In this document: in pieces, positions 35,420 to 44,537 of the stretch | Position numbering within the stretch: the first letter of the stretch is position 1 | How the letters are laid out: each line of letters starts with the position of its first letter | Assembly (NCBI GenBank): GCA_031277945.1 | Contig: JAITLK010000002.1 | Span: 496,001-560,000 of the forward strand | DNA: 64,000 nt | Source: Microbacterium sp. | GTDB taxonomy: Bacteria; Actinomycetota; Actinomycetes; Actinomycetales; Microbacteriaceae | Reading direction: 5' to 3' | Position numbers and translations under genes: made by a program | The notes under the pieces: model-generated | Seen by the model: only the letters and a program-made list of their open reading frames with translations | Told to the model about the DNA's origin: nothing | The model's database searches: none

Positions 35420-36397
35420 CTAGGACGAGACCCGATCCGCCTCGTGCGGCAAGGCGGATGACGGCACGACGACGACATCCTGGATCTTCCAGTCCAGCGC
35501 GGCGATTCCGTTCGACACAGTGTCGATATCGGCGACGCGAACGCGTCCCCGGCGCGGAACGACGAACGCTTCGACGTGGAAGACCTGTCCCTGATCACGC
35601 ATCCGAACCGCAGCGTCGGCTACCCAGGGCTGCTGATTGAGATAGCGCACAACGCGCCCAGCCAGCGGGTGCGGGTGTGTGTCGTCGTGGGTCCGTGCAC
35701 GTTGATCCATGAGGTCGGCGATCGCGCCTCGCGTGTTTCGAAGTCCGTCCCAGATGATTCCGAGCGAGATGAACACGGCTGCAGCGCCATCGAGCCACCA
35801 GATGCCGAGTCCGATACCGAGCACTCCGACGGCGGAGGCGGCGTTGGTCTGCCAATCCGCTTTCGCCATGTCGGCGTCGGCATAGAGGAGCTTGTTGTGC
35901 AGCACCGGCGCCAGCTTCGCCTTCGCCGGTCCGTAGATGAACACCGGTCCCACCACGATGACGGCCATCACGCCGATCATGATCCACCCGAGCCAGACCG
36001 TGTGCCCGAGCACCTGCACCGTGCCGATTGTCGGGTGCTCGCCAGCGATGAGTCCCGTGGCGGACTCGACGGCGAGGTTGACACCGACGGCGAGGAGCGC
36101 CACACCGGCGACGAGGTGCCCGACGCCCATGACCCGGTGCATGCCGTACGGATGAGCGGCTGTCGGCCGGCGTCGCACGAAGACGAGTGCGGTGAGAAAC
36201 GCGATCTGCGGGATCAGCGACAGCATGTCTTCGATCCACGCCGTTCGCATCGCCTGCGAGTTGCCGACGACGAACCCGACGATGGCGATCGTGACGGCGG
36301 TGTAGATCATCGTGAAGATCTCCCAGCGGACCGCCAGCCGCAGGGCACGTCGTTGCTCGTCGGGAAGATCACGTCTCCCGAACTGGTGCGCGCTCAC
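35420..36397 (-). CDS. Cation diffusion facilitator family transporter
   Basis: A 325-residue CDF protein with six membrane helices starting at about residue 30 (FTMIYTAVTIAIVGFVVGNS). Hallmarks are TAAHPYGMHRVMGVGH after helix 2 and NKLLYADADMAKADWQTNAA before helix 5, with the Asp/His residues that bind divalent metal. A C-terminal cytoplasmic domain (about 225-320, HPHPLAGRVVRYLN to the end) follows. It probably exports Zn, Mn, Fe or a similar metal with proton exchange. Start GTG 36397 overlaps the stop of the upstream lipoprotein (GTGA). First core gene right of the island. Confidence 0.9.
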   Translation of the reverse strand: MSAHQFGRRDLPDEQRRALRLAVRWEIFTMIYTAVTIAIVGFVVGNSQAMRTAWIEDMLSLIPQIAFLTALVFVRRRPTAAHPYGMHRVMGVGHLVAGVALLAVGVNLAVESATGLIAGEHPTIGTVQVLGHTVWLGWIMIGVMAVIVVGPVFIYGPAKAKLAPVLHNKLLYADADMAKADWQTNAASAVGVLGIGLGIWWLDGAAAVFISLGIIWDGLRNTRGAIADLMDQRARTHDDTHPHPLAGRVVRYLNQQPWVADAAVRMRDQGQVFHVEAFVVPRRGRVRVADIDTVSNGIAALDWKIQDVVVVPSSALPHEADRVSS

Positions 36398-36891
36398 GAC
36401 CCCACCTCCGCATCGAGGAACCGTTCCAGATCCGAGAGGAACGCGTTCTCCCCCGGCGGGACGAGCATCACGATGCCCCGGCCATCCGCGCCTTCGATGC
36501 CGGCATACCCGCGCGTCACACCCACGTGATCCAGCCACGGTGTCTGGTCGGTGATCCCGCCGATCACCAGATCGAGCTTGCGCTCCTCCAGGTACATCAC
36601 CAGCGTCTCTTCGCTGCCCGCCGTCCAGCGGACCTTCGCGTGCAGCGACGCGGCGTACTCCATGGCGAGCTCGGCCAGCGACCCGGACGCCCCGTTGCCG
36701 TGTGTCTCGACGAGCCCGGAATCGGCGCTCACTCCGACGCGAAGCTCTCCTCCCCGCACGGAGTCCAGGGTGCCGTCCGGATCTGCCGGCACCGTGATCC
36801 CGCACCCCACCAACGCCAGGACCCCAGCGACCATGATCAGGGCGCCGAATGATCGACGTCTCGAACCCCGGCTGCAAGAACGCGTCGTCAT
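36394..36891 (-). CDS. Half-size solute-binding lipoprotein coupled to the CDF gene
   Basis: A 165-residue lipoprotein with an Arg-rich head, hydrophobic segment and lipobox LVGC (Cys at about residue 30). The mature part begins like a family-3 solute-binding protein (GGELRVGVSADSGLVETHG) and contains the ERKLDLVIGGITDQTPWLDH stretch (family: ...D.I.....T..R). Complete family-3 proteins have about 250 residues, so only one lobe is present. Translational overlap with the CDF transporter suggests a joint function, perhaps a sensor or metal-binding accessory. Confidence 0.7.
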   Translation of the reverse strand: MTTRSCSRGSRRRSFGALIMVAGVLALVGCGITVPADPDGTLDSVRGGELRVGVSADSGLVETHGNGASGSLAELAMEYAASLHAKVRWTAGSEETLVMYLEERKLDLVIGGITDQTPWLDHVGVTRGYAGIEGADGRGIVMLVPPGENAFLSDLERFLDAEVGS

Positions 36892-37021
36892 CCCGACATC
36901 ATGGCAAGCGAGCGGAGCCTGCGCCCCTCCGCTGACAAGCCCCGGTCGAACGTGCTAGGACACACCTCCTGCTGGCCGCTGGGGTCCTCAACGCCGAAGG
37001 GAGGTGCGAGCATGGAGGATC

Positions 37022-37561
37022 ATGAGCCCCGAGATCCAGTTCCGTCCGTACACGCGCGAGCACGCGCCGATTCTCGCCTCGTATGCGTTGGATGAGGTCT
37101 ACTGCGCGCACGAGGGATGGGCGTATCCGAGCGACCCGGCCCGGATGCTCGCGTGGGCCGAGCGCCTGGCCGATGCTCCCTCCGACGACCTGGTCCGCGT
37201 GATGGCCTTCGTCGGCGATGACCCGGTGGGCTACGTCGACTTTCAGGGGGACGATGCACAGGAGAAGGAGCTCGGCTATGCGATCGCGCCGTCGTCTCTG
37301 TGGGGTCGGGGGCTGGGCACCGCCGCCGCGCGAGCCGCGCTCAGGCACGGCTTCACCAGCCTGCGGCTCGAGCGGATCTGGGCCGAGGCGGTCGAGGCCA
37401 ACAGTGCGTCGGTTCGGGTTCTGGAGAAGTCGGGGATGAGGTTCCTCCGGCGCGGCGACAATGCCAGGTTCCTCGGCGTGCCGTCGCACTACCGCCAGTA
37501 CGAGATCACCCGCGAGCAGTGGATGGCACAGCAGAGTTCGCCTGACACACTGGGGGCATGA
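37022..37561 (+). CDS. GNAT-family N-acetyltransferase
   Basis: A 179-residue RimJ/RimL-type acetyltransferase. It carries the acetyl-CoA-binding segment [20 protein letters not shown] (Q/R-x-x-G-x-G/A pattern) and the following [28 protein letters not shown], the classic ribosomal-protein acetyltransferase-like tail. Target unknown. The start is uncertain: ATG 37022 has GGAGG only three bases away, and GTG 37004 is an alternative. It overlaps the next gene by ATGA. Confidence 0.88.
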   Translation: MSPEIQFRPYTREHAPILASYALDEVYCAHEGWAYPSDPARMLAWAERLADAPSDDLVRVMAFVGDDPVGYVDFQGDDAQEKELGYAIAPSSLWGRGLGTAAARAALRHGFTSLRLERIWAEAVEANSASVRVLEKSGMRFLRRGDNARFLGVPSHYRQYEITREQWMAQQSSPDTLGA

Positions 37562-37914
37562 ACACCCTCCGCATCATCGTCCTGTTCGTTCTCGCGGCAG
37601 GCGCGGAGATCGGTGGGGCCTGGCTGATCTGGCAATCGGTCAGGGAGAACCGCGGGTGGATCTTCGCGGTGCTCGGCGTCATCGCACTCGGCGCGTACGG
37701 CTTCATCGCAGCGTTCCAGCCGGATGCCAACTTCGGCCGCGTGCTCGCCGCCTATGGCGGGGTCTTCGTCGCGGGATCCCTCGCCTGGGGCATCATCATC
37801 GACGGCTTCAAGCCGACGGTCTGGGATGTCGTGGGCACAGCCGTCGCGCTGCTCGGCACCGCGATCATCATCTTCGCGCCGGCGCTCTCTCCGGCGAGTC
37901 CGGCCGAGTCCTGA
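37558..37914 (+). CDS. YnfA/UPF0060 family small membrane protein
   Basis: A 118-residue, four-helix membrane protein with the complete UPF0060 pattern: [60 protein letters not shown]. The family is related to small multidrug-resistance transporters by topology, but its physiological substrate is uncertain. Start ATG 37558 overlaps the acetyltransferase stop. Confidence 0.94.
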   Translation: MNTLRIIVLFVLAAGAEIGGAWLIWQSVRENRGWIFAVLGVIALGAYGFIAAFQPDANFGRVLAAYGGVFVAGSLAWGIIIDGFKPTVWDVVGTAVALLGTAIIIFAPALSPASPAES

Positions 37915-37917
37915 CGG

Positions 37918-38487
37918 TCAGCGTCTCGCGAGCGTGACGTGCGCGTCGCGCTTGCGCCAGCTGCGCACAGATAGTCCGGCCGCCTCGAACTCCGCGATCA
38001 CGCCGGCCGGCACGGGAGCGATGCGTTCGATCGGGACGTTGCCCTCCCGGTGCGTCCGGTAGAGCTCACCGATCGAACACACGACGCGTGTACCGCGCAT
38101 CGGTCGCACGGTGAGTCGCGAGGCCGCACCCGTGCGAGCGAACCGCACCTCTCGGATCTCCGAGAGCGCAGCGTCGAGGAGTTCACGCTCCCCCACGCGT
38201 ATCCGCACACGGCCATGCGCGAACGACACGTCGGTGTCACCGCGATGCATCACCAGCGGAATCCCGTACGGCAGGGCGATCACGGCGAGCCCCAGCACAG
38301 CGAGGCCGAAGATCCCCGCGGAATCGTCGTCGCTCAGTCGCAGCGCGGCGATCGCCCAGAAGAAGAGGGCGATGACGATGACGCTGAGGACGACGCGGAT
38401 CGTGAACGCGCGGCCCGTCGTCCAGGAAGACACGAAGCGCACGGCAGTGCCCACCCATCGCCCGTCGGTCGTCGCCGGCGAGCTCAC
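37918..38487 (-). CDS. Membrane protein with PH-like C-terminal domain, unknown function
   Basis: A 189-residue protein with two adjacent hydrophobic helices (about 27-47 and 57-77: VVLSVIVIALFFWAIAALRL, FGLAVLGLAVIALPYGIPLV) followed by a beta-rich cytoplasmic part (DVSFAHGRVRIRVGERELLD to the end). This layout is seen in bacterial PH-like domain proteins. Start GTG 38487 overlaps the stop of the PemK-like gene (GTGA), so the two are probably translated together. Confidence 0.65.
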   Translation of the reverse strand: MSSPATTDGRWVGTAVRFVSSWTTGRAFTIRVVLSVIVIALFFWAIAALRLSDDDSAGIFGLAVLGLAVIALPYGIPLVMHRGDTDVSFAHGRVRIRVGERELLDAALSEIREVRFARTGAASRLTVRPMRGTRVVCSIGELYRTHREGNVPIERIAPVPAGVIAEFEAAGLSVRSWRKRDAHVTLARR

Positions 38488-39254
38488 ACGGACACCGTCC
38501 ACCCGTACCGTTCGCGGAGCACCGCGGCGACATCGCCGAACCGCCTCCGATCGAGCACGGCCGCCTCCCGTCGAAGACCACGCTCATGCACTTCGTAGAG
38601 CTGATCGACATCCACCCAGCTCTCGCGGCCCTGCCCGTCCCAACCCCCACTGCCGATGGAGATGAAGTCGCGCTCGCCGTCGTGGGACTTGCTGGTGAGC
38701 CGCACGGCGTAGACGTGCTCGGCATCCCGCCGGCCGATGATGAGCACCGGACGATCCTTACCGCGTCCGTCGGCCTCCTCGTAGGGAATCCAGGTCCAGA
38801 CGACCTCGCCGGCGTCTGGCGCGCCGTCCTTCTCCGGCGAATACGACACCGTGATCACGCCCACGCTCCGGTGCGAGACCTCGAATGTCGCGCTTGCGCC
38901 CAGCTGTCCCGGGCTCGGCTCCCCCTCCAGCAGCCGCTCGCGCGCCGCCAGCTCGGCGCGTCGTGCGGATGACAACGTCCCATCCGAGGGTGCCGCGGCC
39001 TTCTCCGTCGCCGGACGCTGATCCGTGGTCGCCGGTCGTGTGGCCGCAGTGCCGGGGCGGGTCCGGGCGGAGGTCGACGGCTGCGTCCTGATGGTCGGTC
39101 GCTTCGTCGCCGATTGCGGAGGCTTCGCCGATGAGGGACGCGAGGACTGCCCCGATTTCGTGACGCTCCCGCCGCCGCGGTTCAGCAGCAGTGCTCGCAG
39201 CACTTGCCCGACCACGTTCGCCACCTCGACCAGAAACCCGCGTCCAGAACTCAC
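38484..39254 (-). CDS. Orphan PemK/MazF-family protein with long N-terminal linker
   Basis: A 256-residue protein. A short, weakly hydrophobic N-terminus (VEVANVVGQVLRALLL) is followed by about 80 residues of Ser/Thr/Arg/Pro/Ala disorder, then a C-terminal PemK/MazF-like beta-barrel (about 125-255: VVWTWIPYEEADGRGKDRPV LIIGRR, VRLTSK, DFISIG, RESWVDVDQLYEV). Toxins of this family are mRNA endonucleases paired with a small upstream antitoxin; none is present here, and the membrane-protein gene is coupled downstream. TAGGGT lies six bases before GTG 39254. A housekeeping rather than a toxin role is plausible. Confidence 0.82.
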   Translation of the reverse strand: MSSGRGFLVEVANVVGQVLRALLLNRGGGSVTKSGQSSRPSSAKPPQSATKRPTIRTQPSTSARTRPGTAATRPATTDQRPATEKAAAPSDGTLSSARRAELAARERLLEGEPSPGQLGASATFEVSHRSVGVITVSYSPEKDGAPDAGEVVWTWIPYEEADGRGKDRPVLIIGRRDAEHVYAVRLTSKSHDGERDFISIGSGGWDGQGRESWVDVDQLYEVHERGLRREAAVLDRRRFGDVAAVLRERYGWTVSV

Positions 39255-39322
39255 CACGCCACCCTATCCGCACGACACAGCGGGCCGACGTCGTCGTCGA
39301 CCCGCTGTGTGCGTGTATCCGC

Positions 39323-40549
39323 TCAGACGCGCGCGTCCAGCAGGTATCCCTCCTCACCGTGGACCACGGTGTCGATGCCCGCGATCTCGTCCTCCTTCGT
39401 GATGCGGAAGCCCATGGTCCGCTCGATGACCCACCCGATCGCGTAGGCGGCGACGAAGGAGTAGACGAGAACGGCCGCAGCGGTGACGAACTGCATGAAC
39501 AGCTGCGACAGGTCGCCCCCGACGAACAGGCCCGTACCCGTTGCGAAGAAGCCGAGGTACAGCGTTCCGAGCATGCCGCCGGCGAGGTGGATGCCCACGA
39601 CGTCCAGCGAGTCGTCGTAGCCCAGCTTCCACTTCAGCTCGACCGCGAAGCAGCAGATGACACCGGCGAGCAGGCCCAGCAGCAGTGACCATCCCGGGGT
39701 GAGGTCGGCGCACGCGGGCGTGATGGCGACGAGACCGGAGACCGCACCCGATGCGGCGCCGACGCTCGTGGACTTGCCCGCCTTCATCTTCTCGACGACG
39801 ATCCAGCCGAGGATCGCGGCTGCGGTGGCGCCGATGGTGTTGATGATGATCAGTCCCGCGCGCGAGTCGCCCGTTCCGAGAAGCCCCGCGGTGCCCTCGG
39901 CACCGGCGTTGAACCCGAACCAGCCGAACCAGAGGATCGCGGCGCCGAGCAGGACCAGCGGAACGTTGTGGGGCTTGTTGATGCTGCGGTCAAAGCCCAC
40001 GCGCTTGCCGAGCAGGAGGCACAGCGCGAAGGCCGCTGCTCCCGCATTGATGTGCACCGCGGTGCCACCCGCATAGTCGATCACGGTGTGATCCAGACCC
40101 AGCATCTCGCCGAGCTTCATCGCCCAGCCGCCTCCCCACACCCAGGCGGCGACGGGGAAGTACACGAGCGTCGACCAGACGCCGACGAACACCATCCAGG
40201 CACCGAACTTCGCCCGGTCGGCGATGGCCCCCGAGATCAGGGCGACCGTGATGATCGCGAACGTGGCGCTGAACGCCGTGGAGACGAGACGATCGTTGTC
40301 CGCCCCCGCCAGCCCCAGATCCCCGAACGGGTTGCCCGCGAACTCCCAGGGCGAGCTCACGCTGCTCATGCTCGCACCGTAGAGAATCCACAACACAGCG
40401 ATCAGCGCGATCGCGCCGAAGCTCATCATCATCATGCTGATGACGCTCTTCGCACGCACCAGGCCGCCGTAGAAGAAGGCGACGCCGGGCGTCATGAAGA
40501 GGACCAGTGCGGTGGCGGTGAGCGCCCACGCGAGGTTGCCGCTGTCCAT
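39323..40549 (-). CDS. amt: Ammonium transporter
   Basis: A 408-residue Amt/MEP channel with 11 membrane helices. Motifs include FYGGLVRAKSVISMMMMSFG, DYAGGTAVHINAGAAAFALC (first pore His) and HLAGGMLGTLYLGFF (second pore His). It imports ammonium under nitrogen limitation. The usual glnK PII gene does not follow; the next gene on the strand is the PemK-like one, so regulation by a PII protein would have to act in trans. The 150-base upstream region has several GTGAC/GTNAC-like half sites but no exact GlnR or AmtR box that I can identify. Confidence 0.96.
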   Translation of the reverse strand: MDSGNLAWALTATALVLFMTPGVAFFYGGLVRAKSVISMMMMSFGAIALIAVLWILYGASMSSVSSPWEFAGNPFGDLGLAGADNDRLVSTAFSATFAIITVALISGAIADRAKFGAWMVFVGVWSTLVYFPVAAWVWGGGWAMKLGEMLGLDHTVIDYAGGTAVHINAGAAAFALCLLLGKRVGFDRSINKPHNVPLVLLGAAILWFGWFGFNAGAEGTAGLLGTGDSRAGLIIINTIGATAAAILGWIVVEKMKAGKSTSVGAASGAVSGLVAITPACADLTPGWSLLLGLLAGVICCFAVELKWKLGYDDSLDVVGIHLAGGMLGTLYLGFFATGTGLFVGGDLSQLFMQFVTAAAVLVYSFVAAYAIGWVIERTMGFRITKEDEIAGIDTVVHGEEGYLLDARV

Positions 40550-40700
40550 TCGAGGCTCCGTTCGTGAGAGCCGGCGGTCGCGCCGGATTCCCCCACGATG
40601 ATGGATCGGCGTTTCCGCCGATGACGCTCCTCATGTCACGCAGGTTACGAATGTGCTCGCAATGTGAACAGCATGTTTCCCGTGACGGGCGCTGCAGCGC

Positions 40701-41729
40701 TCAGCTGTGGGTCTGAGCGTTCAGTCGCGACACCGCGCGCAGGTACTTCTTGCGGTAGCCGCCCCCGACCATCTCCTCACTGAACACATCGTTCAGCGCC
40801 AGGCCCGTGGCGCGGATCGGGATCTGGGCATCGTAGATCCGGTCCACGAGAGCCACGAATCGCAGAGCCTCCGACTGGTCGGTGAGCTGACGCACGTTTC
40901 GCAGGCCCACGGCGTCCAGGCCCGTCACCAGACGCACGTACCGGGACGGGTGAACTCCGGCCAGGTGGCGGATCACGTCGTCGAAGTCGTCATCGGATGC
41001 CGTGCCCGCTGCGGCCAGGGCGGCGGCGTACGCCGCCTCATCGAGCGTCACCGCCGTGCCGTCGAGCGCGCGCTGGCGGTAATCGACGCCGTCGATGCGC
41101 ACAGTCTGGAAGCTGTCGGACATCGCCTGGATCTCGCGCAGGAAGTCCTGGGCGGCGAAGCGACCTTCCCCGAGCGCGTTGGGCGGGGTGTTGCTGGTTG
41201 CGGTGACCCGGGTGCCCGCCGCCACGAGTTCACCGAGGAACCGGGTCATCACCATCGTGTCGCCGGGATCATCCAGCTCGAACTCATCAATGCAGAGCAG
41301 ACCCGTCCCCCGGAACAGATCGACGGCATTGCGATACCCCAGCGCGCCCACGAGGGCGGTGTACTCGATGAAGGAGCCGAAGTACTTCCGGCGAGCAGGG
41401 AATGCGTGGAAGACGGATGCAAGCAGGTGGGTCTTGCCGACGCCGAAGCCGCCGTCGAGGTAGACGCCGGGCTTGAGGTCCGCTTCCTTCGGCGCCTTGC
41501 GACGTGAGAAGAGCCCGCCCCGCTTGGCGGTGGCCGACGGGGCGCAGAACGCCATCAGCAGTTCCTTCGCCTCACGCTGCGACGGGTAGGCGTCGTCTGT
41601 GCGATAGGTCTCGAACGTCGCCCCATCGAACTGCGGCGGTGGCACGAGGCTGGCCACCATCTCGTCGCCGGTGAGCTGAGGATTGCGGTCGGTGAGGTGC
41701 ACGACTGTGCTGCTCGCGGCGGACGTCAT
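40701..41729 (-). CDS. zapE: Cell division protein ZapE-like AAA ATPase
   Basis: A 342-residue ATPase of the AFG1/ZapE family. Walker A is [11 protein letters not shown] (about 92-102), Walker [12 protein letters not shown], sensor [15 protein letters not shown], with the family-specific [15 protein letters not shown] downstream. In E. coli ZapE acts on the Z-ring under stress; the actinobacterial role is inferred from family. AGGAA precedes the ATG. It is divergent from the sulfurtransferase. Confidence 0.92.
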   Translation of the reverse strand: MTSAASSTVVHLTDRNPQLTGDEMVASLVPPPQFDGATFETYRTDDAYPSQREAKELLMAFCAPSATAKRGGLFSRRKAPKEADLKPGVYLDGGFGVGKTHLLASVFHAFPARRKYFGSFIEYTALVGALGYRNAVDLFRGTGLLCIDEFELDDPGDTMVMTRFLGELVAAGTRVTATSNTPPNALGEGRFAAQDFLREIQAMSDSFQTVRIDGVDYRQRALDGTAVTLDEAAYAAALAAAGTASDDDFDDVIRHLAGVHPSRYVRLVTGLDAVGLRNVRQLTDQSEALRFVALVDRIYDAQIPIRATGLALNDVFSEEMVGGGYRKKYLRAVSRLNAQTHS

Positions 41730-41888
41730 CGGGTTCCTGTGTCTGTGTCGTCGAGGACGGGGCAGAGGGGAGCTGACATGTCGTTGTCTTACGAAACGGC
41801 TCCCCCGTCGGCAACCCGCAATAGGCTTGAAGGGACGGTGAATACCCTACGCCGTTCGCACCCAGCCCGCCCGCACGAAGGAGAACCC

Positions 41889-42791
41889 GTGGCCGTCGAA
41901 TTCGACACGTCGTCCGAGAAGATCAGCGAGTATGCACACCCCGAGCGCCTCGTGACGACCGACTGGCTCGCCGCACACCTGGGCGAGCCTGGACTCGTGG
42001 TGGTCGAGTCCGACGAGGACGTGCTCCTCTACGAGACCGGCCACATCCCCGGTGCCGTGAAGGTGGACTGGCACACCGAGCTCAATGACCCGGTGGTGCG
42101 CGATTACCTCACCGGCGAGCAGTTCGCCGCGCTTCTGGGCGGTAAGGGAATCTCTCGCGACGACACCATCGTCATCTACGGCGACAAGAACAACTGGTGG
42201 GCCGCATACGCCCTGTGGGTGTTCACGCTGTTCGGCCACCAGGACGTCCGTCTCCTCGACGGCGGCCGCGACAAGTGGATCGCCGAGGGCCGTGAGCTCA
42301 CCACCGACAAGCCCCCTCGCGAGGCCGTCGAGTACCCCGTGGTGGAGCGCGATGACTCCAGCATCCGCGCGTTCAAGGAGGATGTCCTCGCCCACTTCGG
42401 CAACCCGCTGATCGATGTGCGATCCCCCGAGGAGTACAGCGGCGAGCGCACACACATGCCCGCGTACCCGGAAGAGGGGGCGCTTCGTGGTGGCCACATC
42501 CCGTCGGCACAGAGCGTGCCGTGGGCGAAGGCCGCCGCCGAGGACGCCACGTTCCGCAGCCGTGCCGAGCTGGATGCCCTGTACCGCGACGGCGCGGGCC
42601 TGAAGGACGGCGACGACATCATCGCCTACTGCCGCATCGGCGAGCGTTCGGCACACAGCTGGTTCGCGCTGACCTACCTGCTCGGCTTCGAGGGCGTTCG
42701 CAACTACGACGGATCCTGGACCGAGTGGGGCAGCGCCGTGCGCGTGCCCATCGTCACCGGTACGGAGCCGGGCGAGATCCCCGCACGCTGA
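41889..42791 (+). CDS. Thiosulfate/3-mercaptopyruvate sulfurtransferase (two rhodanese domains)
   Basis: A 300-residue enzyme with two rhodanese modules. The N-terminal module (about 25-150, [13 protein letters not shown]) is inactive and the C-terminal one (about 170-295) carries the active loop CRIGERS in [16 protein letters not shown]. It transfers sulfane sulfur to cyanide or protein acceptors. Start GTG 41889 has GAAGGAGA five bases upstream; the open frame further 5' is not needed. The neighbouring SufE-like gene suggests a joint role in sulfur trafficking. A TAGGCT box at 41824-41829 may be its -10. Confidence 0.93.
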   Translation: MAVEFDTSSEKISEYAHPERLVTTDWLAAHLGEPGLVVVESDEDVLLYETGHIPGAVKVDWHTELNDPVVRDYLTGEQFAALLGGKGISRDDTIVIYGDKNNWWAAYALWVFTLFGHQDVRLLDGGRDKWIAEGRELTTDKPPREAVEYPVVERDDSSIRAFKEDVLAHFGNPLIDVRSPEEYSGERTHMPAYPEEGALRGGHIPSAQSVPWAKAAAEDATFRSRAELDALYRDGAGLKDGDDIIAYCRIGERSAHSWFALTYLLGFEGVRNYDGSWTEWGSAVRVPIVTGTEPGEIPAR

Positions 42792-42801
42792 CACCCACCC
42801 C

Positions 42802-42836
42802 CGATGCCCCGCCGGATTCTCACCGGCGGGGCATCG
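42802..42836 (+). terminator. Terminator after the sulfurtransferase gene
   Basis: A 14-bp perfect stem CGATGCCCCGCCGG/CCGGCGGGGCATCG with loop ATTCTCA, ten bases after the stop. It partly insulates the following sufE. Confidence 0.88.
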
Positions 42837-42889
42837 CCGTGTGTCCGGGCGCGGATCCGAGTGCGCCGCCGCGTGGGAGGATGGAGGGG

Positions 42890-43324
42890 ATGAATGCTGC
42901 AGAACTTCCCGCCACGCTCGCCGAGATCCGAGACGAGTTCCTCGAGCTCGACGAGTCCGATCGTCTGGAGCTGCTGCTGGAGTTCTCCAACGAGCTCCCC
43001 TCACTGCCCGCGGAGTACGAGGGCCACCCGGAACTGGCCGAGCGTGTGATCGAGTGCCAGTCACCGGTCTACATCATCGTGGACGTGGATCAGGACGACG
43101 TGGTGTCGATGCACGCCACCGCGCCGGCTGAGGCACCCACGACCCGCGGGTTCGCCAGCATCCTCTCGCAGGGGATCACGGGCCTCACCGCCGACGAAGT
43201 TCTGGCGATTCCCGATGACTTCCCGCAGACCATCGGCCTTACCCGCGCGGTCTCACCGCTGCGGATCGCCGGGATGACGGGCATGCTCATGCGCGCGAAG
43301 CGTCAGGTTCGCGAGAAGCGCTGA
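42890..43324 (+). CDS. sufE: SufE-family sulfur acceptor protein
   Basis: A 144-residue SufE protein. The acceptor cysteine is C56 in ERVIECQSPVYI, followed by the conserved TRGFASILSQGITG and the C-terminal LRIAGMTGMLMRAKRQV. It stimulates a cysteine desulfurase and passes sulfur on; no desulfurase lies in this window. The start is chosen as ATG 42890, nine bases after GGGAGG. An ATG three codons earlier abuts that site and is less likely. Confidence 0.94.
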   Translation: MNAAELPATLAEIRDEFLELDESDRLELLLEFSNELPSLPAEYEGHPELAERVIECQSPVYIIVDVDQDDVVSMHATAPAEAPTTRGFASILSQGITGLTADEVLAIPDDFPQTIGLTRAVSPLRIAGMTGMLMRAKRQVREKR

Positions 43325-43330
43325 CCCCGC

Positions 43331-44512
43331 TCAGCCGGTGAAGCCCTGCTCCGCCAGCCAGGAACGGATGTCACCGTCCCACCGGCTCTGATCGTAGTTC
43401 CAGAGCTTGGTGTGCCGCGCCACGGAGAAGACATCGAGCTGCACGATGTCGGGGCGTGCCGCGGCCAGAGCGTGGGCACCGTCGGACGGGACGAAACCGT
43501 CATCGTCCGAAGCGAGGATCAGCACCGGCACCTGCAGCCGGCCGGCGCCGGCGACCATGTCGAGGCGGTCGAAGGGAATCGGATCCCCCGCGCCCATCGC
43601 GCGTGCACTCCAACCGCCCTGGAGCGATGAGACCGCGAGGTTTCCGAGCGATGCCGGAATTCGGTTCTCCTGCGCCTGGTAGGTCAGCACGCTTCGCCAG
43701 TCGATGACCGGCGATTCCAGCACGATGCCCGCGATCAACTCGCGGTGGGCAGAACGCGTGGCGGCCTGCAGAACGATCGCACCGCCCATCGACCATCCCA
43801 TCAGGATGACGCGTACGGCACCGTGGCGCTTGGCGTAGCCGATGGCTGCGTCCACATCACGCCATTCGGTCTCCCCCAGTGCGTACATCCCGGAGCGGCT
43901 GCGTGGCGCCTCGCCGTCGTTGCGGTAGGACACGATCAGCGACGTCATCCCTGCATCGTGAAACACCGGCACCGCGCGCAGGCACTCCGCGCGACGCGTT
44001 CCGCGTCCGTGCACCTGGATCACCCAGGTGTCACCACCGGGGAAGATCCATGCCGGGGCGGGGCCGGCCGCGGTGCCGATGAGCTCCGGCTGGTAGGGCA
44101 GCTGCAGCTGATCGGGAGCGTCGAAGTACCAACCGCTGAATGCGGCATCGCGACCGAGCCGCATCGCACCGTCGACTTCGGTGAGGAGCTTGCGGGTGAC
44201 GGTCTGCTCGTCTTGAGCGAGGATGGTGCCGAGCTTGATGTAGTCGACAGTTCCCGTGGTGAACAGCCCGTATCGGCCCGGAAGACGGGTGTCGGGCGTG
44301 CTCTGCAGCGTGATCGTCTGCGCCTTGAGATCCAGTCGGACGATCCGGGTGTCGTTCTCGCGGTTCGCCGGTACGACCACCCGGCGTGCAACCGTGCGCA
44401 CGAGCGCGAAGAGGGCACCCAGGACCACCGCCAGAGCCCCCGCGAGGATCGCGATCAGTATGCGCAGGACAGTGAGGGTACCGGCTGGGACGGCGCGCCT
44501 GGGAGTGTTCAT
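43331..44512 (-). CDS. Membrane-anchored alpha/beta hydrolase
   Basis: A 393-residue protein with one N-terminal membrane helix (about 15-42, VLRILIAILAGALAVVLGALF) and a lumenal alpha/beta-hydrolase domain. The oxyanion region is VIQVHGRGTRRAE, the nucleophile elbow GWSMGG (about residue 248), the acid ASDDDGFVP, and the catalytic His in SVARHTKLWNYD. The substrate is unknown; lipid or peptide esters are typical. Divergent from DUF3000 across 25 bases. Confidence 0.88.
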   Translation of the reverse strand: MNTPRRAVPAGTLTVLRILIAILAGALAVVLGALFALVRTVARRVVVPANRENDTRIVRLDLKAQTITLQSTPDTRLPGRYGLFTTGTVDYIKLGTILAQDEQTVTRKLLTEVDGAMRLGRDAAFSGWYFDAPDQLQLPYQPELIGTAAGPAPAWIFPGGDTWVIQVHGRGTRRAECLRAVPVFHDAGMTSLIVSYRNDGEAPRSRSGMYALGETEWRDVDAAIGYAKRHGAVRVILMGWSMGGAIVLQAATRSAHRELIAGIVLESPVIDWRSVLTYQAQENRIPASLGNLAVSSLQGGWSARAMGAGDPIPFDRLDMVAGAGRLQVPVLILASDDDGFVPSDGAHALAAARPDIVQLDVFSVARHTKLWNYDQSRWDGDIRSWLAEQGFTG

Positions 44513-44537
44513 CGCCCACTCACTTTAGTCTGTCGGC

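Noticed and set aside
40550..40700. GlnR or AmtR box upstream of the ammonium transporter
   Set aside because: GTCAC, GTTAC and GTGAAC half sites occur but none has the required spacing.
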